From positions 124,001 to 188,000 of the forward strand of contig NZ_VZZZ01000006.1 of the NCBI RefSeq assembly GCF_009193265.1: 64,000 nucleotides of DNA, read 5' to 3'. The stretch comes from Marinobacter changyiensis (GTDB lineage: Bacteria; Pseudomonadota; Gammaproteobacteria; Pseudomonadales; Oleiphilaceae). Below the pieces are notes generated by a model, which was given only the letters and a program-made list of their open reading frames with translations, was not told the DNA's origin and searched no databases. Shown here piece by piece: positions 62,038-64,000 of the stretch. The position numbers and the translations under genes were made by a program. The stretch's first letter is position 1; every line of letters begins with the position of its first letter.

Positions 62038-63714
62038 ATGTCCGAAAACAATAAAGCACAAGGACAAGCGTCAGAATTTGACTACATCGTGGTCGGCGCC
62101 GGCACCGCCGGCTGTTTGCTGGCTAATCGTCTCAGCGCCAATCCGGCTAACCGGGTGTTACTGATCGAGGCGGGTGGACAGGACAATTACCACTGGATTC
62201 ACATCCCGGTGGGCTACTTGTACTGCATCGACAACCCCCGCACCGACTGGCGGTTTCGCACCGATGCCATTCCCGGGCTCAACGGACGATCGCTGATCTA
62301 TCCGAGGGGCAAAACCCTGGGCGGCTGCTCCAGCATCAACGGTATGCTGTATATCCGCGGCCAGGCCCGGGACTATAACCACTGGGCAGAGGTGACCGGA
62401 GACGATGCCTGGAACTGGGAGAACTGCCTGCCGGATTTCATGCGCCACGAAGATCATTGCCGACTCGACAACGGAGGTGATGCTGACGCTGAACATAAGG
62501 CATTCCACGGCCATGGTGGAGAATGGCGTATCGAGCGTCAGCGGCTGAAGTGGCAGGTGCTGGAGGATTTTGCCGAAGCGGCGGTGCAAGCCGGTGTGCC
62601 CCGGACCCTTGATTTCAATCGCGGTGACAACGAAGGCGTCGATTACTTCGAAGTGAACCAGCGCTCGGGCTGGCGCTGGAACACCTCCAAGGCGTTTCTG
62701 CGCAGTGCCAAAAAACGCGATAACCTGACGCTATGGCATTCCGCCCAGGTATTGAGTCTGAGCATGGTAACGGTTGAGGGCGAGCAGCCCCGCTGCACTG
62801 GCGTCCGGGTGGCAAGATCAGACGGAGATGAAGTTCAGGCTCTGGCAGCGAAGGAAGTGATTCTGTCCGCCGGTTCGATTGGCTCGCCGCAATTGTTGCA
62901 GCTCTCCGGCATTGGCCCGGCAGACCTCCTGCAGCAACACGACATTCCCGTTGTGGCAGACTTGCCAGGGGTGGGTGAAAACCTGCAGGATCACCTGCAG
63001 ATTCGCTCCGTCTACAAGGTCCACGGTGCCAAGACCCTGAACACCATGGCCAACTCGCTGGTTGGCAAGGCTCAGATCGGCCTGGAATACCTGCTCAAAC
63101 GCTCAGGCCCCATGAGTATGGCACCCTCGCAACTGTGCGCGTTTACCCGCAGCTCGGACGCCTACGATCACGCTAACATCCAGTATCATGTGCAGCCTCT
63201 GAGCCTGGATGCATTCGGCCAGCCGTTACACAGTTTCCCCGCGATCACCGCCAGCGTATGCAACCTCAACCCCAGCAGCCGGGGCACGGTACGCATTCGC
63301 AGCCGCGACCCCAGGGAAGCGCCAGCCATTGCCCCCAACTACCTGAATACCGAAGAAGATCGCAAGGTAGCAGCAGACTCTTTACGGGTTACCCGCCGCA
63401 TTGCCGAACAACAGGCGTTTGCCAAATACCGGCCGGAGGAGTTCAAGCCAGGCCTTGAGTATGAGACTGACGACGAGTTGGCCCGACTGGCCGGGGACAT
63501 CGGAACCACTATCTTCCACCCTGTCGGCACCACCCGAATGGGTCTTGCCGACGACACCATGGCCGTCGTGGATTCTCATCTTCGGGTAAGGGGGGTTCAT
63601 GGATTACGGGTGGTCGATGCCGGAGTGATGCCCACCATCACCAGCGGCAACACCAACTCACCCACGTTGATGATTGCAGAGAAAGCCGCCCAGTGGATTC
63701 TGGCCGGGGGTTGA
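62038..63714 (+). CDS. GMC family FAD oxidoreductase (choline/alcohol dehydrogenase-like)
   Basis: FAD-dependent alcohol oxidase or dehydrogenase of 558 aa. The dinucleotide motif VVGAGTAGCLLANRLS near residue 18 is complete, GGCSSINGMLYIRGQ near 93 and the C-terminal FHPVGTTRMG (catalytic His) with GNTNSPTLMIAEKAA (Asn partner) define the family. It resembles choline dehydrogenase and the alcohol dehydrogenases AlkJ; an alcohol related to the cluster's acid substrate is possible. GAGGA lies 6 bases upstream of ATG. It may be co-transcribed with the LysR gene. Confidence 0.92.
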   Translation: MSENNKAQGQASEFDYIVVGAGTAGCLLANRLSANPANRVLLIEAGGQDNYHWIHIPVGYLYCIDNPRTDWRFRTDAIPGLNGRSLIYPRGKTLGGCSSINGMLYIRGQARDYNHWAEVTGDDAWNWENCLPDFMRHEDHCRLDNGGDADAEHKAFHGHGGEWRIERQRLKWQVLEDFAEAAVQAGVPRTLDFNRGDNEGVDYFEVNQRSGWRWNTSKAFLRSAKKRDNLTLWHSAQVLSLSMVTVEGEQPRCTGVRVARSDGDEVQALAAKEVILSAGSIGSPQLLQLSGIGPADLLQQHDIPVVADLPGVGENLQDHLQIRSVYKVHGAKTLNTMANSLVGKAQIGLEYLLKRSGPMSMAPSQLCAFTRSSDAYDHANIQYHVQPLSLDAFGQPLHSFPAITASVCNLNPSSRGTVRIRSRDPREAPAIAPNYLNTEEDRKVAADSLRVTRRIAEQQAFAKYRPEEFKPGLEYETDDELARLAGDIGTTIFHPVGTTRMGLADDTMAVVDSHLRVRGVHGLRVVDAGVMPTITSGNTNSPTLMIAEKAAQWILAGG

Positions 63715-63724
63715 ACCTCCGCTG

Positions 63725-64000
63725 TCAGCCACTATTGAGGGCAGCGGTTGAAAGAACCGGAATTGATGCCCCTGTGGGGAGCGAACACTTCTCCACTGTC
63801 CAGCCGGCAATTTCTTTGAGCGCCTGCATATCCAGGAGGTCAATGCCTTGACCACTGGTTGCTATACAGCCTTCTTCCCGCAGCTGACGGAGAATGCGGT
63901 TCACGTGGACAATGCTTAAACCCAGGGAATCGGCGATCATCACCTGGGGCATCCTGATCTGGCTTCGGCTCCCGCCAGGCCGTTCAAACAGCCCCGCCTG
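63725..64000 (-). CDS. Crp/Fnr family regulator (C-terminal part)
   Basis: Partial gene: the frame runs open to the right window edge. The visible 91 residues form the winged helix of a Crp/Fnr protein: an arginine-rich segment, then MIADSLGLSIVHVNRILRQL as the recognition helix and the DLLDMQALKEIAGW end. The cyclic-nucleotide or iron-sulfur sensing part lies outside the window, so the signal is unknown. It is convergent with the GMC gene at a distance of 10 bases. Confidence 0.88.
   Translation of the reverse strand, partial: QAGLFERPGGSRSQIRMPQVMIADSLGLSIVHVNRILRQLREEGCIATSGQGIDLLDMQALKEIAGWTVEKCSLPTGASIPVLSTAALNSG

Noticed and set aside
1..64000. tRNA, rRNA, CRISPR, phage or insertion-sequence features
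   Set aside because: I looked for repeat arrays, transposase-like frames and tRNA-like cloverleaves and saw none that could be supported.

Overview
The window reads as a chromosomal stretch of a metabolically versatile gammaproteobacterium. Gene content, G+C-rich codon use and the overall feel of the proteins suggest a marine hydrocarbon or lipid degrader of the Marinobacter type; this is inferred from gene content, and no rRNA or other taxonomic marker is present. Almost every gene concerns CoA-thioester catabolism, uptake of organic acids, or regulation of these. I saw no tRNA, rRNA, CRISPR array, prophage or intact insertion sequence.

Layout. (1) 1-3066, plus strand: the end of a beta-ketoadipate operon (CoA-transferase A and B subunits, thiolase PcaF, enol-lactonase PcaD). 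(2) 3293-8308: a lone class III CoA-transferase, then a small set of redox and aromatic-response genes (DODA-type extradiol dioxygenase, glutathionyl-hydroquinone reductase, DoxX) divergent from a LysR regulator. (3) 8552-15057: a branched-chain-type ABC uptake operon (binding protein, two permeases, two ATPases) followed by IclR and AraC regulators. (4) 15290-22166: an operon for itaconate catabolism (hydratase Ich, acyl-CoA dehydrogenase, CoA-transferase Ict, citramalyl-CoA lyase Ccl) extended by an acyl-CoA synthetase, with a divergent LysR gene. (5) 22201-29932, minus strand: a second Liv-type ABC transporter in one tightly overlapped operon with an acyl-CoA ligase, a thiolase and a MaoC hydratase. 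(6) 30101-37034: an aldo/keto reductase, then a TAXI-TRAP transporter, a 3-oxoacid CoA-transferase pair and an uncharacterised permease. (7) 37035-40069: a decayed zone with fragments of LysR, CaiB and DctM genes around an intact AidB-like acyl-CoA dehydrogenase. (8) 40070-43141: nitroreductase, a second member of the uncharacterised permease family, and a nitronate-monooxygenase-family protein. (9) 43216-60739: a 17.5-kb run of minus-strand beta-oxidation genes. (10) 60978-64000: LysR regulator, GMC oxidoreductase and the 3' part of a Crp/Fnr regulator.

The most interesting part is region 9. It holds an alpha-methylacyl-CoA racemase with the expected His126/Asp156 pair, a second CoA-transferase resembling the mesaconyl-CoA C1-C4 transferase, a hydratase-2 and a short-chain dehydrogenase that look like the two halves of peroxisomal MFE-2, an SCP-x type thiolase, a KAS III/HMG-CoA-synthase-like protein fused to a DUF35 domain but lacking the active-site cysteine, and several acyl-CoA dehydrogenases including a heteromer-like pair and a long methylsuccinyl-CoA-dehydrogenase-like enzyme. 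Together they have the parts list of peroxisomal alpha-methyl-branched-chain beta-oxidation, which points to an isoprenoid, sterol side chain or similar branched carboxylic acid as substrate. The substrate itself cannot be read from the sequence.
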